The notes under the pieces are model-generated. The model saw only the letters and a program-made list of their open reading frames with translations, searched no databases and was not told the DNA's origin. 64,000 nt of DNA from NCBI GenBank assembly GCA_963750935.1, contig CAVVSR010000008.1, positions 62,001 to 126,000 of the forward strand, given 5' to 3'. A program made the translations under genes and the position numbers. Of this stretch, positions 63,583 through 64,000 are shown in pieces. The DNA is from JACCXG01 sp963750935 (GTDB taxonomy: Bacteria; Acidobacteriota; Vicinamibacteria; Vicinamibacterales; 2-12-FULL-66-21). Position 1 is the stretch's first letter; every line of letters starts with the position of its first letter.

Positions 63583-64000
63583 TTACTCGTATCGCAGAGC
63601 CTCAATCGGGTCAAGCCCTGCAGCCTTGCGTGCCGGATAGAACCCGAAGAAGACCCCGGTCGCGGCGGCGAAGCCGAACGCCATGCCGATGGCGTTCGGA
63701 GGAATCGAGGTCGGCCAGAGCAGGAAGCGTTCGAGCGCTTCGGACAAGCCGAAGCCGAGCGCAATCCCCAGCAGCCCGCCGAACAGGCTGATGACGATGG
63801 CTTCGACGAGGAACTGCAGCAGCACGTCCTTGCCGCGCGCGCCGATGGCGAGGCGCAGGCCGATCTCGCGGGTCCGTTCGGTGACCGAGACCAGCATGAT
63901 GTTCATGATGCCGATGCCGCCGACCAGCAGCGAGACGCCGGCGATCGCGGCGAGCAGCGTCGTCATCGTCCGGGTGGTCTCGGTGCGGACGCTCGCGATC
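63583..64000 (-). CDS. MacB-type ABC transporter permease, C-terminal part (cut by window edge)
   Basis: The last ~139 residues of an FtsX-domain permease: MNIMLVSVTERTREIGLRLAIGARGKDVLLQFLVEAIVISLFGGLLGI and the typical ending GFYPARKAAGLDPIEALRYE. Sequence before ATG 63966 stays in frame (SVRTETTRTM), so the gene continues beyond the window; that ATG is not its start. MacB-type macrolide/lipoprotein exporter family. Confidence 0.9.
   Translation of the reverse strand, partial: IASVRTETTRTMTTLLAAIAGVSLLVGGIGIMNIMLVSVTERTREIGLRLAIGARGKDVLLQFLVEAIVISLFGGLLGIALGFGLSEALERFLLWPTSIPPNAIGMAFGFAAATGVFFGFYPARKAAGLDPIEALRYE

Overview
The window is GC-rich bacterial chromosome from a diderm, most likely an acidobacterium of the Vicinamibacteria type. 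The evidence is indirect. It carries a long MacB/FtsX-type orphan permease of the kind that is abundant in Acidobacteriota. It also has a Ser/Thr kinase fused to a TolB-like propeller, a propeller-HEAT-CxxCH haem protein, small secreted 'FSGTW' proteins, and outer-membrane functions (Mla/MCE transport, a beta-barrel, an L,D-transpeptidase, a LolD-type ABC system). There is no 16S gene, so the phylum call is an inference.

Layout. 0.1-6.6 kb: a PolX-like PHP protein, then a minus-strand leucine/isovalerate operon (carboxyltransferase, LiuC-type hydratase, biotin carboxylase, separate biotin carrier, HMG-CoA lyase). 6.7-14.6 kb: a sigma-54 response regulator with a good sigma-70-like promoter, mlaE-mlaF-MCE genes, three small membrane/coiled-coil proteins, a YihY-type protein and an M48 protease. 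14.6-15.1 kb: a repeat-rich non-coding block. 15.1-19.7 kb: divergent ECF-type promoters, sigma/anti-sigma pair, ABC-2 exporter, DJ-1/PfpI protein. 19.8-30.7 kb: DUF255 protein, receiver-PilZ protein, beta-barrel, pdxH-marR, phosphodiesterase, BON protein, a receiver lacking its phospho-acceptor, and a GT-C-like membrane protein. 30.8-33 kb: tRNA-Leu(UAA) followed by a lower-GC methyltransferase, an AlkD-like protein and heptamer repeats. 33-42.7 kb: metalloprotease lipoprotein, haem protein, kinase and a facing SpoIIE-type phosphatase. 42.7-48.3 kb: Xre/RES toxin-antitoxin pair, pyrophosphatase, orphan permease, PilT. 48.3-54.3 kb: LytS/LytTR pair, receiver-SpoIIE phosphatase, DUF4097/anti-sigma/ECF operon. 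54.4-64 kb: M23 peptidase, L,D-transpeptidase, phosphoesterase, tesA-ybbA-ybbP operon, DksA-type protein with a ferritin-like protein, folK, a small secreted protein and the end of an ABC permease.

Two features cut across the window. First, at least six intergenic spacers contain short arrays that keep a strict 7-bp period although the unit sequence differs from place to place. They resemble in form the heptameric STRR repeats known from cyanobacteria. Second, 13 otherwise well-conserved genes are broken by single-base frameshifts, of which 14 of 15 are one extra base. Removing the base restores a family-typical protein each time, so I treat these as probable sequence errors and annotate the genes at full length.
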